64,000 nt of DNA from Chthonomonas sp. UBA2387 (GTDB lineage Bacteria; Armatimonadota; Fimbriimonadia; Fimbriimonadales; Fimbriimonadaceae), in NCBI GenBank assembly GCA_002343445.1, contig DDSP01000034.1, positions 6,636 to 70,635 of the forward strand. Reading direction: 5' to 3'. The notes under the pieces were generated by a model. It did no database searches, was not told the DNA's origin, and saw only the letters and a program-made list of their open reading frames with translations. Below are positions 15,419-25,592 of this stretch, piece by piece; the stretch's first letter is position 1, and every line of letters begins with the position of its first letter. The position numbers were made by a program, and so were the translations under genes.

Positions 15419-18094
15419 ATGGGGAAGAAACTCGTCATCGTCGAATCGCCTGCAAAGGCCAAAACCATCAGCCGCTTTCTGGGCTCGGACTATGTCGTCG
15501 AAGCCTCGTTCGGCCACGTCCGCGACCTGCCCGAAAGCGCCAAGGACGTCCCTGCCGAACTCAAAAAAACGGAGATGGGCCGCTACGGCGTGGACGTGAA
15601 CGACGGGTTCAAGCCCTATTACGTGGTCCCGGCCGAGAAAGCCAAACACGTCGCGGCGCTGCGCAAAGCCGCCAAAGACGTCGAAGCCGTCCTGCTCGCC
15701 ACCGATGAAGACCGCGAGGGTGAGAGCATCAGTTGGCATGTGCTGGAACTGCTCAAACCCAAGAAGAGCGTCAAGGTCGAGAGGATCGTATTCCACGAGA
15801 TCACGCCGGAAGCCATCCGCGAGGCCATCGCCAACCCTCGCGCGTTGGATGAGAATCTGGTCCGGGCCCAAGAAACGCGCCGCATCGTGGACCGGCTGTT
15901 CGGCTACACGCTGTCGCCGGTGCTGTGGCAGAAGGTCGCGCCCAACCTGAGCGCCGGCCGCGTGCAAAGCGTGGCCGTCCGGTTGCTCGTGGAGCGTGAG
16001 CGCGAGCGTATGGCGTTCCATCCCGCCGAATACTGGGATGTCAAGGCCCAACTCCGCACCGGTGGCAGCGGGTTCGAGGCCGTCCTGACGCGGCTCGGAG
16101 GCAAGCGATTGGCGACGGGCAAAAGCTTCGACCCCAAGACGGGCCTGCTGGCCAACGCCGACCGATGGCTGCGTCAACCCGAGGCCGAAGCACTGGCTAC
16201 GGAGTCGCTGAACACCTCGCCTTGGCGCGTGATCAAGGTCGAGCGAAGCCCCGGCAAAGAATCGCCGCCTCCGCCATTCATGACGTCCACGCTTCAGCAG
16301 GAGGCCAACCGCAAGCTGAAGTACCCCGCCCGGCGGACGATGCAGATCGCGCAGCAACTCTACGAAGGCATTGACCTATCCGGCGAACGCGTCGGTTTGA
16401 TCACCTATATGAGAACGGACAGCCTCACGCTGGCCGAACGTGCGCTCGACGAGGCGCGGCACGTGATTCGCGAACTCTACGGCCCCGAGTACCTGCCCAA
16501 GCAACCCGTTCGCTACAAGACGAAGTCGAAGGGCGCGCAAGAAGCCCACGAGGCCATTCGACCGACCGACCTCAGCCGCAAGCCGCAGGACGTCAAGCGG
16601 TTCCTTTCGCCCGAGCAGTTCGCCCTCTACGAACTCATCTGGAAGCGGACGATCGCGTGCCAGATGCTCCCCGCACAGGTGGAGCGCACGGCCGTCGAGA
16701 TCGAAGTGGCGACCAAGGAAGGGTCTGTGTTCTACGCCAGCGGCAAGAGCATCGTGTTCCCCGGCTTCCTCCGCGCCTATGTCGAAGGCTCCGACGACCC
16801 CGAGGCCGACCTCGGCGACAAGGAGAAGATTCTGCCCGAGATCAAAGAGGGCGACGAGTTCTTTCCCAATGGTCAGGCGTCGGCCCGGGTGGCCCCGGCG
16901 GATAAGGTGGTCGAAGACGCCAAGGCTCTCGGCCACACGACCAAGCCCCCCGCCCGATACACCGAAGCCTCGCTGGTCAAACGGCTGGAAGAAGAGGGCA
17001 TCGGTCGTCCCAGCACCTACGCCACGATCATCGGCACGATCCAAGACCGGGGCTACTGCTTCAAGCAATCGAACGAACTGGTCCCCACGTTCTCCGGGTT
17101 CGGCGTGGTCGAACTGCTGGAAAACCACTTCGGGGAGTTCGTGGACCTGAAGTTCACGGCCCGCATGGAGGAGGAACTCGACGACATCGCCGAGGGCACG
17201 CAGGCGTGGCAACCCTACCTTCAAGACTTTTTCTTCGGGTCTGCCGCCAAGCCTGGTCTCTCCAAGGAGGTCACCGAGGAGAAGAAGAAGGCGATCCCCT
17301 ACCCGCGCATCGCCATCGGCATCGATCCCGCATCGGGCGAAGCGATCTTGGTCGGCGTCGGCCGGTTTGGCCCCTTCTTGCAGAAAGGCGAAGGCGAACG
17401 CGTGGGCATACCGCCCGAGACCGTGCCCGCCGAACTCACCGTCGAGAAGGCGCTGGCCCTGCTGGCCGGCAAATCCGAGGGCCCGAAGGTCGTCGGCTCG
17501 AACCCCGCGACGGGCGAACCCGTGGTCGTCAAGAAGGGCCCATACGGAACCTATCTCGAAACCCCTGAACCCGGCAAGAAGACGCCTAAGCGCGTGACGG
17601 TGCCCCCGGCCGTGCATGAGGACGAACTGGACCAGGCGATGGTCGAGAAGCTGCTCGTGTTCCCACGTTCGCTCGGCAAGGACCAGGCGACCGGAGAGGA
17701 GGTGACGGTGAACGTCGGGCGCTACGGCGCCTATCTCAAGCGCGGCGAGACCAATCGGACGCTGGACCCCTGGGACCGCGCGTTCACCATCGAACTCGCC
17801 GAGGCTCTGCCGGTGTTCGATCAGCCCGTGGGTCGCGCGGCTCGCGGCGCTGGGGCGGCCAAGGCACCGATCAAGGAATTCGCCGCCGAAGGCGACCAGC
17901 CCGCCCTGCGCGTGCTGACCGGCTTCTATGGGCCCTACGTCACCGATGGCAAGACCAACGCCACGATCCCTAAGGCTCAAGACCCCGCGACCCTGAGCAT
18001 CGAGCAGGCGCGGGAACTCATCCGGGCGCGGGTCGAGAAGGGTCCGACGGTCAAGCGCGGGCGCAAGTTCGTCCGCAAGAAAGCCAAGGGCTGA
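15419..18094 (+). CDS. topA: DNA topoisomerase I
   Basis: Type IA topoisomerase relaxing negative supercoils. The 891-residue protein starts at the conserved KKLVIVESPAKAKTI (Toprim Glu9). It has the Toprim acidic cluster ATDEDREG at 95-101, LSAGRVQSVA, and the catalytic tyrosine Tyr330 in GLITYMRTDS. The C-terminus carries topoisomerase C-terminal repeats (GRFGPFLQKGE, KGPYGTYLETP, GRYGAYLKRGE, GFYGPYVTDGK) and a lysine-rich tail, without zinc fingers. This is the layout of mycobacterial and other non-enterobacterial enzymes. The open frame extends 29 codons upstream, but family alignment fixes the start at 15419. A promoter-like GGTACCCTAC lies about 75 nt upstream. Confidence 0.97.
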   Translation: MGKKLVIVESPAKAKTISRFLGSDYVVEASFGHVRDLPESAKDVPAELKKTEMGRYGVDVNDGFKPYYVVPAEKAKHVAALRKAAKDVEAVLLATDEDREGESISWHVLELLKPKKSVKVERIVFHEITPEAIREAIANPRALDENLVRAQETRRIVDRLFGYTLSPVLWQKVAPNLSAGRVQSVAVRLLVERERERMAFHPAEYWDVKAQLRTGGSGFEAVLTRLGGKRLATGKSFDPKTGLLANADRWLRQPEAEALATESLNTSPWRVIKVERSPGKESPPPPFMTSTLQQEANRKLKYPARRTMQIAQQLYEGIDLSGERVGLITYMRTDSLTLAERALDEARHVIRELYGPEYLPKQPVRYKTKSKGAQEAHEAIRPTDLSRKPQDVKRFLSPEQFALYELIWKRTIACQMLPAQVERTAVEIEVATKEGSVFYASGKSIVFPGFLRAYVEGSDDPEADLGDKEKILPEIKEGDEFFPNGQASARVAPADKVVEDAKALGHTTKPPARYTEASLVKRLEEEGIGRPSTYATIIGTIQDRGYCFKQSNELVPTFSGFGVVELLENHFGEFVDLKFTARMEEELDDIAEGTQAWQPYLQDFFFGSAAKPGLSKEVTEEKKKAIPYPRIAIGIDPASGEAILVGVGRFGPFLQKGEGERVGIPPETVPAELTVEKALALLAGKSEGPKVVGSNPATGEPVVVKKGPYGTYLETPEPGKKTPKRVTVPPAVHEDELDQAMVEKLLVFPRSLGKDQATGEEVTVNVGRYGAYLKRGETNRTLDPWDRAFTIELAEALPVFDQPVGRAARGAGAAKAPIKEFAAEGDQPALRVLTGFYGPYVTDGKTNATIPKAQDPATLSIEQARELIRARVEKGPTVKRGRKFVRKKAKG

Positions 18095-18147
18095 GGCCGT
18101 CCGTTTCAAACCTAGAAAAAGGTCCGTCGTTTGGCGCTGGGCTGTGA

Positions 18148-18153
18148 TATAGT
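18148..18153 (+). promoter_or_regulatory. -10 box TATAGT for imuB-dnaE2
   Basis: TATAGT ends 8 nt before the imuB ATG, in an AT-rich patch unlike its surroundings. No SOS-box palindrome that I recognise is present. Confidence 0.45.
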
Positions 18154-18161
18154 AGACATAT

Positions 18162-19361
18162 ATGCACTATGTCGTCTGTCTTCACGCCGACAGATTCTAT
18201 GTGGCATGCCACCGTGCCGCCGAAGGCATCGCCGCCGAGACGCCTGTCGTGGTCCATCGCAAACGGGTCGTGACCGATGCCTGTCCCGCTGCGGCGCGGT
18301 TCGGTGTTCGCCGGGGGGCGACGCTCAACGAGGCGAAATCGCTTGCCCCGGATGCCGTGGCGTTTGCCTACGACCCCGAGGTCTACGCCGCGCCGGCGCG
18401 CGTTTGGCACGACCGTTGTCTGCCGTTCGTCGGGCGGATCGAAGTCGCAGACCCGGCCACGGTGTTCGCCGACCTGAGCGAGCACCCCGACCCGAGCGAC
18501 ATCGCGATTCAGCTCAGGCGCGTGCTGACCGCTGGCGGGATGCCTTTCCGCATGGGGGCGGGCCCGGCGCGTTGGATCGCCAAGCTCGCCGCAGGCGGCG
18601 AGGCACGGGTCACCGACGCCGAATGGTCGCTCGAAGCACGCCGCAACGTGGCGCAACCGCAAGCGTCCATCGCTCCGTTGCCGATCGCACGGTTGACGCC
18701 GATCCCCATGCAAAACCGCAAGCGGCTGGAGTTCTTGGGCTATCGGACGATCGGCGAGGTGGCGGAACTTCCGCTGGACGTGTTGCGACGCCAGTTCGGG
18801 CTCGAAGCGCACACGATCCTGTCGGCGGCGAACGCCGCATGGCCCGATCCCGTACAGCCCAACCATCCGCTGGATGCCGTCTGCCGCGTGTTCTATCCCG
18901 AAGGCGTCGTGGAAGACACGCTGACCTTGGAGCGGTGCCTTTCCGAACTGTCGGCTCGTCTGGCGCGCGATCTCGCCGAGCGAGAGTCGGAGGGGCACCA
19001 CCTGGAACTAACGCTCGAGCACGAAGGCATGCCGCCGACGGTGTTGGCGAGGGAGTTCACCAAGCCGCTCCACACGGGCACGTCGCTCAGGTCGGCCTTG
19101 GCGTTGCTCGCAGGGTCGGCCGCCGAGACCCCGATTGTGTCGCTGCGGGCGATGGTGTGCGACCTGCGTCCCGTCCAACGGCGGCAACGCGATTTGCTCG
19201 GCTCGGTCGCCGCCGAGGTGCGCGAGTCTGGTGCGGTTGAAGCGCTGCGGTCGTTGCAGACGACGTTTGGTGGTGACGCCATCCGAGCGGCTTCTGAATT
19301 GGCTGTGGCGCGGAGGGCACGCGTCATGCGGGCTTGGAGCGATGTCACCGGGTGGCGATGA
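18162..19361 (+). CDS. imuB: ImuB-like Y-family polymerase homologue
   Basis: The 399-residue protein has the Y-family plan: an N-terminal LHADRFYVACHRAA, a palm-like segment, the helix-hairpin-helix stretch LTPIPMQNRKRLEFLGYRTIGEVAELP, and a little-finger region. The acidic pair of active Y-family enzymes (DE in SIDEAYLD) reads VADPATVFAD here, so catalysis is probably lost, as in ImuB. ImuB is the scaffold that brings the error-prone polymerase DnaE2 to the clamp during translesion synthesis. The dnaE2 gene overlaps its last 20 bases. No imuA is adjacent. Confidence 0.85.
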   Translation: MHYVVCLHADRFYVACHRAAEGIAAETPVVVHRKRVVTDACPAAARFGVRRGATLNEAKSLAPDAVAFAYDPEVYAAPARVWHDRCLPFVGRIEVADPATVFADLSEHPDPSDIAIQLRRVLTAGGMPFRMGAGPARWIAKLAAGGEARVTDAEWSLEARRNVAQPQASIAPLPIARLTPIPMQNRKRLEFLGYRTIGEVAELPLDVLRRQFGLEAHTILSAANAAWPDPVQPNHPLDAVCRVFYPEGVVEDTLTLERCLSELSARLARDLAERESEGHHLELTLEHEGMPPTVLAREFTKPLHTGTSLRSALALLAGSAAETPIVSLRAMVCDLRPVQRRQRDLLGSVAAEVRESGAVEALRSLQTTFGGDAIRAASELAVARRARVMRAWSDVTGWR

Positions 19362-22300
19362 GGTCGTCGCCCGTTGGCGAGAAGCGGGCGAATGGTGGCT
19401 GGGAGAGCCGTCCCGCGAGTTCGTCCGGACGCTCGACGCCCAAGGGAAACGCCGCGAATCGGTACGCGAACTACCCGTGGAGGGACCCGCTCCGTCGGGT
19501 CCACTCGTACCGCTGACCGGCGAAGGCGAAGCCACCGAGGAGTGGAGCCTACGCATCCACAAGCGGCGCGACGAGAAAGTCGCCCAGGCGTGCGGCGCGT
19601 TCGACGAGTCGGGAGGGACCCGCTCCGTCGGGTCCTCCCAAACCGGGGGCTCTGGAGGGACCCGCTCCGTCGGGTCCGCCCAAACAAGGGGCACAACGGA
19701 GTGTGCCCCTCCAGAGGCGGCGGAGTTCGCGGCGCTCCACTGCCTCAGCGGCTACGCGTTTGGCAGGTCGAGCATCCTGGCCGAGGAGATCCCACTGCTG
19801 GCCGCAGCAGCGGGCGCGAGCGCGGCGTGCATCGCCGACCCGTTCTCGCTGGTCGGGGCGCACGAGTTCGTCTCGGCGGCGCGCAAGGTTGGCGTCAAAC
19901 CCCTCGTCGGCGCGACGTTCGAGCTAGACACCGGCGGCGAGATCGTGCTCGTCGCGCGCAGCAAGCAAGGCTACGAATCCCTCTCGCGGCTTGTCACGGC
20001 CTGCCATCTCGGCGAGCCGCGCCTGCACCCGCTCGCTACCTGGAATCGCCTCGCAGCCCACAGCCGCGACCTCCTCTGCCTGACCGGAGGCGACGCTGGA
20101 CCCCTGAACGCCGCGCTGGCCAAGCGGAAGTGCGAACAAGCCGCCCGGCTGCTCGAACGACTGACCGACATCTACGGCCGCGCCAACGTCGCCATCCAGA
20201 TCGAGCGCACCTACCTCCCCTGGGAGATCGCGGTCAACCAGCGGCTGCTCGAACTCGCCGAAGCCACAGGCACACTCGCCGTCGCCGCCCACCCGGTCCT
20301 GCACCCCCGGCGCGAGCAGTTTCCCGCACAAGACGTGTTGGTCTGCGCGCAAACGCTTTGCACCGTGGACGAGGTGCTCGGCCGCAAGCCGCGACGCCAC
20401 CCCGACCAGCCCCAGGTGCCCGAGCGCCCCGCCCGATCGCTGAACGCCGAGCGGCACATGCTCACCGCCTCCGAAATGGCCGAGCGCTTCGCCGACCGCC
20501 CCGACCTGCTCGCCAACACGTTGCGCTTTGCCGACCGCTGCGACGACGACGTGCTTCCCGCCCGCACCCGCCTGCCCACCCTCTACCAAGATGCCGAACA
20601 CGTCCTGAAGGAAGCGGTCTGGGCGGGGGCGCACAGGCGCTACCCAACGATCAAGCCAGCCCTCAAACGACGCATCGCACACGAACTCGATCGTATCGTT
20701 CGGTTGAACTTCAGCGGGCACTTCTTGGTCATGTGGGACGCGTGCCGCTGGGCCGAGGAACAGGACATCCACTACAGCGGGCGCGGCTCGGTGGTGGATT
20801 CGGTGGTCGCGTACTGCCTCGGTTTTTCGCGGATCGACGCGTTCCGCCACAAACTGCACTTTGACCGATTTCTACCAGAAGACGGCAGCAAACGCCCCGA
20901 TATCGACATCGACTTCGAGGCCAAACGACGCGACGACGTCCGCAACTACCTGACGCTCAAGTACGGCCAAGACCATGTTGCCACGGTCGCGGCGATCGGG
21001 GCCTATTGCTCGCGCGGCATCATCCGAGAGGTCGGCAAGGCGCTCGGGCTTCCAGACGAAGCGATCGGCTTTCTCGCGAAGCGGCTGCACGGGGGCATCT
21101 CGGCGGACCGGCTCGAGGAATCGCTCGCCACGCGCCCCGAACTGCGCGACAGCGCCGTGTGCAAAGTGCGGTTCCGATGGGTGTTCGCCCTCGCGGAGCG
21201 GCTGATGGACGTCCCACGCAACATGAGGTGTCACTCGTCCGGGGTGGTTGTCTCGTCGCGCCCGCTCTGCGAGACCGTGCCCGTCATGTGGTCGGCGGCA
21301 CCGGGCGTCGAGGACGACGACGACTCGCCCAACCACTTGCGCATCATCCAATGGGACAAGCGCACGGCCAAGCACTACTTCGACAAGTTCGACATCCTCT
21401 GCCTGCGCGGTCAGGACGTGCTCTCGGGAACCGAGCGGCGCATCCGCGTGCAGGACGCCACGTTCAGCGCGCGCGACATCGGCACCGACGACCCCGAGAT
21501 GTACCGCGCCATGCGCTCGGGCGAACTCATCGGCATCCCGCAGTCGGCCTCGCCCGCCATGAGGCAGGCCCACATCCGCATGCGCACGCAGGACCTTCAC
21601 GACGCCAGTCTGGTGCAGGCGGGCATCCGCCCCGGCGTGGGCGGCGCGGTCAAGATCAACGAACTCATTGCGCGGCGGCGCGGCAAGCCGTACACTTTCC
21701 TGCACCCCGATTTCGAGGCGATTCTCGGCATCACTTACGGCATCATCGTGTTCCAAGAGCAGGTGGATCAACTGCTCCAGACGTTCGGCGGCTACTCCAG
21801 CGGCGAGGCCGAAGACCTGCGAGACGCAATCCACAAGCGCAGACGGGAGGACTACGGCCGCGCGATCCGCGAGCAGTTGCTGGCCCGCGTGTTGGCCAAC
21901 GGCTACGATCTGGCCGTCGCCGAGCATGTGTACGAACTCGTCGCGGGGTTCAAAGGCTACGGCTTCGCGCAGGGGCACGCGCTCGCGTTCGCCGAGATTT
22001 CGCTCCGCTCGGTGCACTGCCAGCAACAGTTCCCCGCCGAGTACTTCGCTTCGCTGCTCGACGCCCAGCCAGCGGGCTACTACGGCCCATGCACGCTGGT
22101 CAACGAGGCGCGGACGCGTGGCGTGCGCATCCTGCCCCCCGACGTGTGCCTGAGCGAAGACGGCTTCGCCGTCGAAGACGTCCGCTCGGACCAAGACCCC
22201 CAACTGGTGTTTCCCAACGGCGGCATCCGCGTGGCGCTGGCGCAGGTCGAAGGCCTCTCGGCAGCGACTCGGTCACGCATCGCGGCGATTCCAAAGCCCT

Positions 22301-22989
22301 ACAGGTTTGGCAGCCTCTTCGATTTCGCCGCCCACGTTCGGCCCGACCGCGACGAACTCGAGAACCTGGTGTTGTGCGGCGCGTTCGATCGGTTGCACCC
22401 CAACCGCCGCGCGGCGCTTTGGGCAATCCCCGACGCGTTGCGCCATGCCCATGCCCTCTCGCCGCAATCGGGCGATCAACCCGTGCTGCCGCTCACGCTG
22501 CCCGAGCCGCCCATGCCGACAGGTATCGCGGACTTCTCGCCCGAGGAGAAGGCGCTGCACGAGCGGCGGCTGCTCGGCCTCGACGTCGAGCGGCATCTCA
22601 TGGCGTACGAGCGGGACCACGTGGCCTCGCGGGGCGGAATCCCCGGTGCGGCGGCGAAGCGCTTGGAGCACGGCCGAAAAGCCATCGTGGTCGGCAACCC
22701 GATTCGTCTGCGGTTCCCGCCCACGCCCAGCGGCAAACGCGTCGTGTTCTTCGACCTCGAAGACGAAACCGGGCTGCTCAACGTGACGTGCTTCGATGCC
22801 GTGTACCAACGCGACGGGCACGCCATCGTGTGCTCGCCCTATGTGACGCTCATCGGCGAAGCACAGGACCGGGACGGCCACACGGCGTTCCTGGCCAGCC
22901 GAGTGTTTCCCTATCACCCGCGCATTCTGCGCCCCGGCGAACAGGCGTCCTCGCTCCCCGTGGTCACGCGCGACTTCCTCGTGGGATAG
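19342..22989 (+). CDS. dnaE2: Error-prone DNA polymerase III alpha DnaE2 with extra N-terminal segment
   Basis: Translesion C-family polymerase acting with ImuB. Of the 1215 residues, the PHP domain begins near residue 127 ([15 protein letters not shown]). The polymerase core has RPDIDIDFE near 518-526, and an OB fold lies around 1113-1160. Residues 1-60 ([19 protein letters not shown]) resemble DUF6504, a small domain usually linked to ImuB-type proteins, so it appears moved onto the polymerase. Residues about 85-126 are a low-complexity linker made of hairpin DNA repeats, including two 14-codon units (GGTRSVGS). The start ATG at 19342 overlaps the imuB end. The polymerase ending FLVG is intact. 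Confidence 0.92.
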   Translation: MSPGGDEVVARWREAGEWWLGEPSREFVRTLDAQGKRRESVRELPVEGPAPSGPLVPLTGEGEATEEWSLRIHKRRDEKVAQACGAFDESGGTRSVGSSQTGGSGGTRSVGSAQTRGTTECAPPEAAEFAALHCLSGYAFGRSSILAEEIPLLAAAAGASAACIADPFSLVGAHEFVSAARKVGVKPLVGATFELDTGGEIVLVARSKQGYESLSRLVTACHLGEPRLHPLATWNRLAAHSRDLLCLTGGDAGPLNAALAKRKCEQAARLLERLTDIYGRANVAIQIERTYLPWEIAVNQRLLELAEATGTLAVAAHPVLHPRREQFPAQDVLVCAQTLCTVDEVLGRKPRRHPDQPQVPERPARSLNAERHMLTASEMAERFADRPDLLANTLRFADRCDDDVLPARTRLPTLYQDAEHVLKEAVWAGAHRRYPTIKPALKRRIAHELDRIVRLNFSGHFLVMWDACRWAEEQDIHYSGRGSVVDSVVAYCLGFSRIDAFRHKLHFDRFLPEDGSKRPDIDIDFEAKRRDDVRNYLTLKYGQDHVATVAAIGAYCSRGIIREVGKALGLPDEAIGFLAKRLHGGISADRLEESLATRPELRDSAVCKVRFRWVFALAERLMDVPRNMRCHSSGVVVSSRPLCETVPVMWSAAPGVEDDDDSPNHLRIIQWDKRTAKHYFDKFDILCLRGQDVLSGTERRIRVQDATFSARDIGTDDPEMYRAMRSGELIGIPQSASPAMRQAHIRMRTQDLHDASLVQAGIRPGVGGAVKINELIARRRGKPYTFLHPDFEAILGITYGIIVFQEQVDQLLQTFGGYSSGEAEDLRDAIHKRRREDYGRAIREQLLARVLANGYDLAVAEHVYELVAGFKGYGFAQGHALAFAEISLRSVHCQQQFPAEYFASLLDAQPAGYYGPCTLVNEARTRGVRILPPDVCLSEDGFAVEDVRSDQDPQLVFPNGGIRVALAQVEGLSAATRSRIAAIPKPYRFGSLFDFAAHVRPDRDELENLVLCGAFDRLHPNRRAALWAIPDALRHAHALSPQSGDQPVLPLTLPEPPMPTGIADFSPEEKALHERRLLGLDVERHLMAYERDHVASRGGIPGAAAKRLEHGRKAIVVGNPIRLRFPPTPSGKRVVFFDLEDETGLLNVTCFDAVYQRDGHAIVCSPYVTLIGEAQDRDGHTAFLASRVFPYHPRILRPGEQASSLPVVTRDFLVG
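19479..19502 (+). repeat. Hairpin repeat copy inside dnaE2 (reads EGPAPSGP)
   Basis: GGAG, stem GGACCCG, loop CTCCGT, stem CGGGTCC: all seven pairs form. It is translated as EGPAPSGP in the DUF6504-like segment, a different frame from the next two copies. Confidence 0.75.
19612..19635 (+). repeat. Hairpin repeat copy inside dnaE2 (reads GGTRSVGS, unit 1)
   Basis: Identical to the copy at 19479 over 24 bases but read one frame over. It begins a 42-bp direct repeat with the next copy. Confidence 0.75.
19654..19677 (+). repeat. Hairpin repeat copy inside dnaE2 (reads GGTRSVGS, unit 2)
   Basis: Second unit of the 42-bp (14-codon) tandem pair, with the same stem and loop as the copy at 19612. 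Confidence 0.75.
19688..19712 (-). repeat. Hairpin repeat copy inside dnaE2, inverted, with variant stem
   Basis: On the minus strand: GGAG, stem GGGCACA, loop CTCCGT, stem TGTGCCC. The stem sequence differs from the other copies but all seven pairs are kept. In the dnaE2 frame it is read as RGTTECAPP. Confidence 0.7.
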
Positions 22990-23029
22990 AGAAGTGTGGG
23001 TACGCCTACAACGCCCGGGCCGGACGTGG

Positions 23030-23035
23030 TAATTT
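23030..23035 (+). promoter_or_regulatory. -10 box TAATTT for acpP
   Basis: TAATTT ends 7 nt before the acpP start, in the 53-bp gap after dnaE2. This separates the fatty-acid operon from the mutagenesis cassette and implies a leaderless transcript. Confidence 0.5.
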
Positions 23036-23042
23036 ATGCGCC

Positions 23043-23279
23043 ATGTCTGCAGACACGCTTGAGCGAGTCCGTAAAGTCACCGTCGAACAGTTGGGCGTCA
23101 AGGCCGAAGAGGTCGTCGAATCGGCTTCCTTCACCGAAGATCTCGGCGCCGATTCCCTCGACGTCGTCGAATTGGTCATGGCCCTGGAAGACGAGTTCTC
23201 CATCGACATCCCCGATGACGACGTGGGCGCGATGAAGACGGTCGGCGACGCCGTCCGCTACATCGAAACCAAGAGGTAA
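23043..23279 (+). CDS. acpP: Acyl carrier protein
   Basis: The 78-residue acidic protein carries growing acyl chains on a phosphopantetheine attached to Ser38 in the motif [16 protein letters not shown]. It has the usual four-helix length and the conserved DIPDDD segment of helix III. The gene ends immediately before the fabF start (TAA directly followed by ATG), so they form one operon, a very common pairing. Confidence 0.97.
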   Translation: MSADTLERVRKVTVEQLGVKAEEVVESASFTEDLGADSLDVVELVMALEDEFSIDIPDDDVGAMKTVGDAVRYIETKR

Positions 23280-24533
23280 ATGGCCGTCCCCAGCCCCTCA
23301 GGGCGGGTGGTCGTCACCGGCATCGGTGGCGTCACGCCCCTCGGCACCGGACTCCAGAACTTCTGGCCGCGCCTCGTCGCCGGCGAGAGCGCCGTCGGGC
23401 CCATCACGCTGTTCGACGCCAAGGACCACGCCACGCGCATCGCGGCCGAAGTCAAGGACTTCAACCCCGAAGACTGGCTCGACCGCAAAGAAGCCCGGCG
23501 CGTGGACCGGTTCATCGCGTTCGCCGTCGCCGCGGCCCAGATGGCGCTCGACGACTCCAAGTTCCCCGAGGATCAGGAGATTCGCGACGAGTGCGGCGTG
23601 CTGATCGGCTCCGGCATCGGCGGCCTCACGTTCCTGGGCGAGCAGTTCCGCCGCCTGATGGAAGGCGGCCCCTCGCGCATCAGCCCGTTCTTGGTGCCCT
23701 ACATGATCCCGGACATGGCGTCCGGCTACGTGTCCATCCAGCACAAGTTCAAGGGTCCCAACACGTGCGTCGTCACGGCCTGCGCGACGGGTGCGAACTC
23801 CATCGGCGACGCCTACCACATCGTCAAGCGCGGCGACGCCATCGCCATGCTCGCGGGCGGCTCCGAGGCCCCGATCAACGAGATTTCGGTCGGTGGATTC
23901 GCGGCGGCCAAAGCGATGACCACGAACAACGACAACCCGTCCGGGGCGTCGCGACCGTTCGACCTCAACCGCGACGGGTTCGTCATCGGCGAGGGCTCGG
24001 CGGTCGTGGTTCTGGAAGACTACGCCTTCGCCAAAGCGCGCGGCGCACGGATCTACGGCGAGATCGTCGGATACGGCATGACCGGCGACGCCTTCCACAT
24101 CACCCAACCCGATGCCGACGCTTACGGCTCGTCGCGTTCGATGTCCAAGGCTCTGAAAGGTGCCGGACTCACGCCGGAAGATGTGGACTACATCAACGCC
24201 CACGGCACGTCCACACCCTACAACGACCGCCTGGAGACGCTCGCCATCAAAAAGGTGTTTGGCGACTACGCCGGCAAAGTCTTGGTCAGCAGCACCAAGT
24301 CCATGGTGGGCCACCTGCTCGGCGCGGCCGGCGCCATCGAATCCGTGGTCTGCCTCATGACGTTGAACGAGGGCATCGTGCCCCCCACCATCAACTACGA
24401 GACCCCCGACCCCGATTGCGACCTGGACGTGGTCCCCAACGTGGCCCGGAAAGCCGACGTGAAGGTGGCGCTATCGAATTCGTTCGGTTTCGGCGGGCAC
24501 AACGCCAGCTTGGCCTTCCGCCGAGTGGAGTGA
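23280..24533 (+). CDS. fabF: Beta-ketoacyl-ACP synthase II
   Basis: FabF condenses malonyl-ACP with acyl-ACP in fatty-acid elongation. The 417 residues contain the thiolase-fold triad: Cys168 in [16 protein letters not shown], the first His in [12 protein letters not shown] and the second His in [15 protein letters not shown]. Start [12 protein letters not shown] and the closing [13 protein letters not shown] are standard. It is translated directly after acpP and followed after one base by the xer gene. Confidence 0.97.
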   Translation: MAVPSPSGRVVVTGIGGVTPLGTGLQNFWPRLVAGESAVGPITLFDAKDHATRIAAEVKDFNPEDWLDRKEARRVDRFIAFAVAAAQMALDDSKFPEDQEIRDECGVLIGSGIGGLTFLGEQFRRLMEGGPSRISPFLVPYMIPDMASGYVSIQHKFKGPNTCVVTACATGANSIGDAYHIVKRGDAIAMLAGGSEAPINEISVGGFAAAKAMTTNNDNPSGASRPFDLNRDGFVIGEGSAVVVLEDYAFAKARGARIYGEIVGYGMTGDAFHITQPDADAYGSSRSMSKALKGAGLTPEDVDYINAHGTSTPYNDRLETLAIKKVFGDYAGKVLVSSTKSMVGHLLGAAGAIESVVCLMTLNEGIVPPTINYETPDPDCDLDVVPNVARKADVKVALSNSFGFGGHNASLAFRRVE

Positions 24534-24534
24534 C

Positions 24535-25398
24535 GTGCCCGAGCCGCTGGAACCGCTGGTGGGCGAGTTTCTCGCGCACTTGGCATCCGTGCGCTCGCCC
24601 AACACCGTCCGCTCCTATGGCTCCGACCTGGCGCAGCTCGTCGCTTCGGTCGGCACGCTTGAAGGGCTGACGCCCGATGCCATCCAAGTCAGCCTTCGCC
24701 GCAGCTCGAAGACCCCGGTCACCCGCGCGCGCAAACTGTCGGCGATCAAGGCGTTCTGCCGCTACTTGCGGCGTCACGGTCACCTATCGCAGAACCCCGC
24801 AGAGGGACTCGAAGCCCCTGTGCGCCGCAAGCGGCTGCCCAAGGCCCTAAGCGCCGACCAAGCCCTCGACCTTCTCGACGGACAGGCCAAAACCAAGACG
24901 CCGCTCCGGGACCAGGCGATTCTCGAGTTGATGTACTCAGCCGGACTGCGGGTGAGCGAAGCCGTCGGTTCCAACGTTCGCGACTTCGACTTTGCCGAAC
25001 GCATGGTTCGGGTGCGTGGCAAGGGCAACAAGGAGCGCTTCGCCCTGTTCGGAGAAGCGTGTTCAACGGCTCTTGACGCCTACCTGCGCGGCGAACGCGT
25101 CGTGCCAACCTCCGGCGACCCCCTGTTCACGAACGCAAGAGGTGGTCGCCTGACCACGCGCACCGTGCAGAACATCGTCAAGCGGTGGGCGGCGCAAGCG
25201 GGTCTGCCGACCGGCGTCTCGCCGCACACGCTGCGCCACTCGTTCGCCACCCACCTTCTGGATGGCGGCGCCGACCTGAAGTCGGTGCAGCAACTGCTCG
25301 GCCACGAGAGCCTCGCGACGACGCAGATCTACACCCATGTGAGCATCGAGCGTCTGCACAAGACGGTGGCCGAAAGCCATCCACGCTCGAAGGTGTGA
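24535..25398 (+). CDS. xerC: Xer-family tyrosine recombinase
   Basis: The 287-residue protein has the SAM-like N-terminal core-binding domain ([15 protein letters not shown]) and a catalytic domain with Arg in SAGLRVSEA, Lys in [21 protein letters not shown], the [16 protein letters not shown] block with the last His and the nucleophilic Tyr. Such XerC/XerD enzymes resolve chromosome dimers at dif; which of the two this is cannot be decided from sequence alone. It starts with GTG one base after the fabF stop, so it is co-transcribed with acpP-fabF. It is a chromosomal gene in an operon, with no sign of an integron or phage. Confidence 0.88.
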   Translation: MPEPLEPLVGEFLAHLASVRSPNTVRSYGSDLAQLVASVGTLEGLTPDAIQVSLRRSSKTPVTRARKLSAIKAFCRYLRRHGHLSQNPAEGLEAPVRRKRLPKALSADQALDLLDGQAKTKTPLRDQAILELMYSAGLRVSEAVGSNVRDFDFAERMVRVRGKGNKERFALFGEACSTALDAYLRGERVVPTSGDPLFTNARGGRLTTRTVQNIVKRWAAQAGLPTGVSPHTLRHSFATHLLDGGADLKSVQQLLGHESLATTQIYTHVSIERLHKTVAESHPRSKV

Positions 25399-25417
25399 TT
25401 GACCTGAGTGCGGGTGC

Positions 25418-25479
25418 CACGAGTTGCCGGCCCCGCAGGCCATTCGGACGGGGAAGCCTTACATGGGCCGGAACTCGTG
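25418..25479. terminator. Long imperfect inverted repeat between converging xer and lipA
   Basis: The arms at 25418-25433 (CACGAGTTGCCGGCCC) and 25465-25479 (GGGCCGGAACTCGTG) pair over 15 positions with one bulged base, around a 31-nt loop. It starts 20 nt after the xer stop and 114 nt from the lipA stop. It may act as a two-way transcription barrier. No T-tract is present on either side. Confidence 0.45.
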
Positions 25480-25592
25480 ATAGGGCTACTCCAAGCGTTG
25501 CCAACCCAAGCGTCTGCACCGCATGCCGGGGAGATGTCGCGAAGCGACCGTGGGGGCAATACGACCAACCGCCAAGAGCAAAACGGGAAAGC

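Noticed and set aside
18095..18161. SOS (LexA) box before imuB-dnaE2
   Set aside because: No palindrome of the known LexA types is visible in the 67-bp gap; regulation by another damage sensor cannot be excluded.
24535..25398. Integron integrase or phage integrase
   Set aside because: The protein is a standard chromosomal Xer enzyme in an acpP-fabF operon; there are no attC sites or phage genes around it.
25418..25479. dif site for the adjacent Xer recombinase
   Set aside because: A dif site has two 11-bp arms around a 6-8 bp centre; here the arms are longer with a 31-nt loop.
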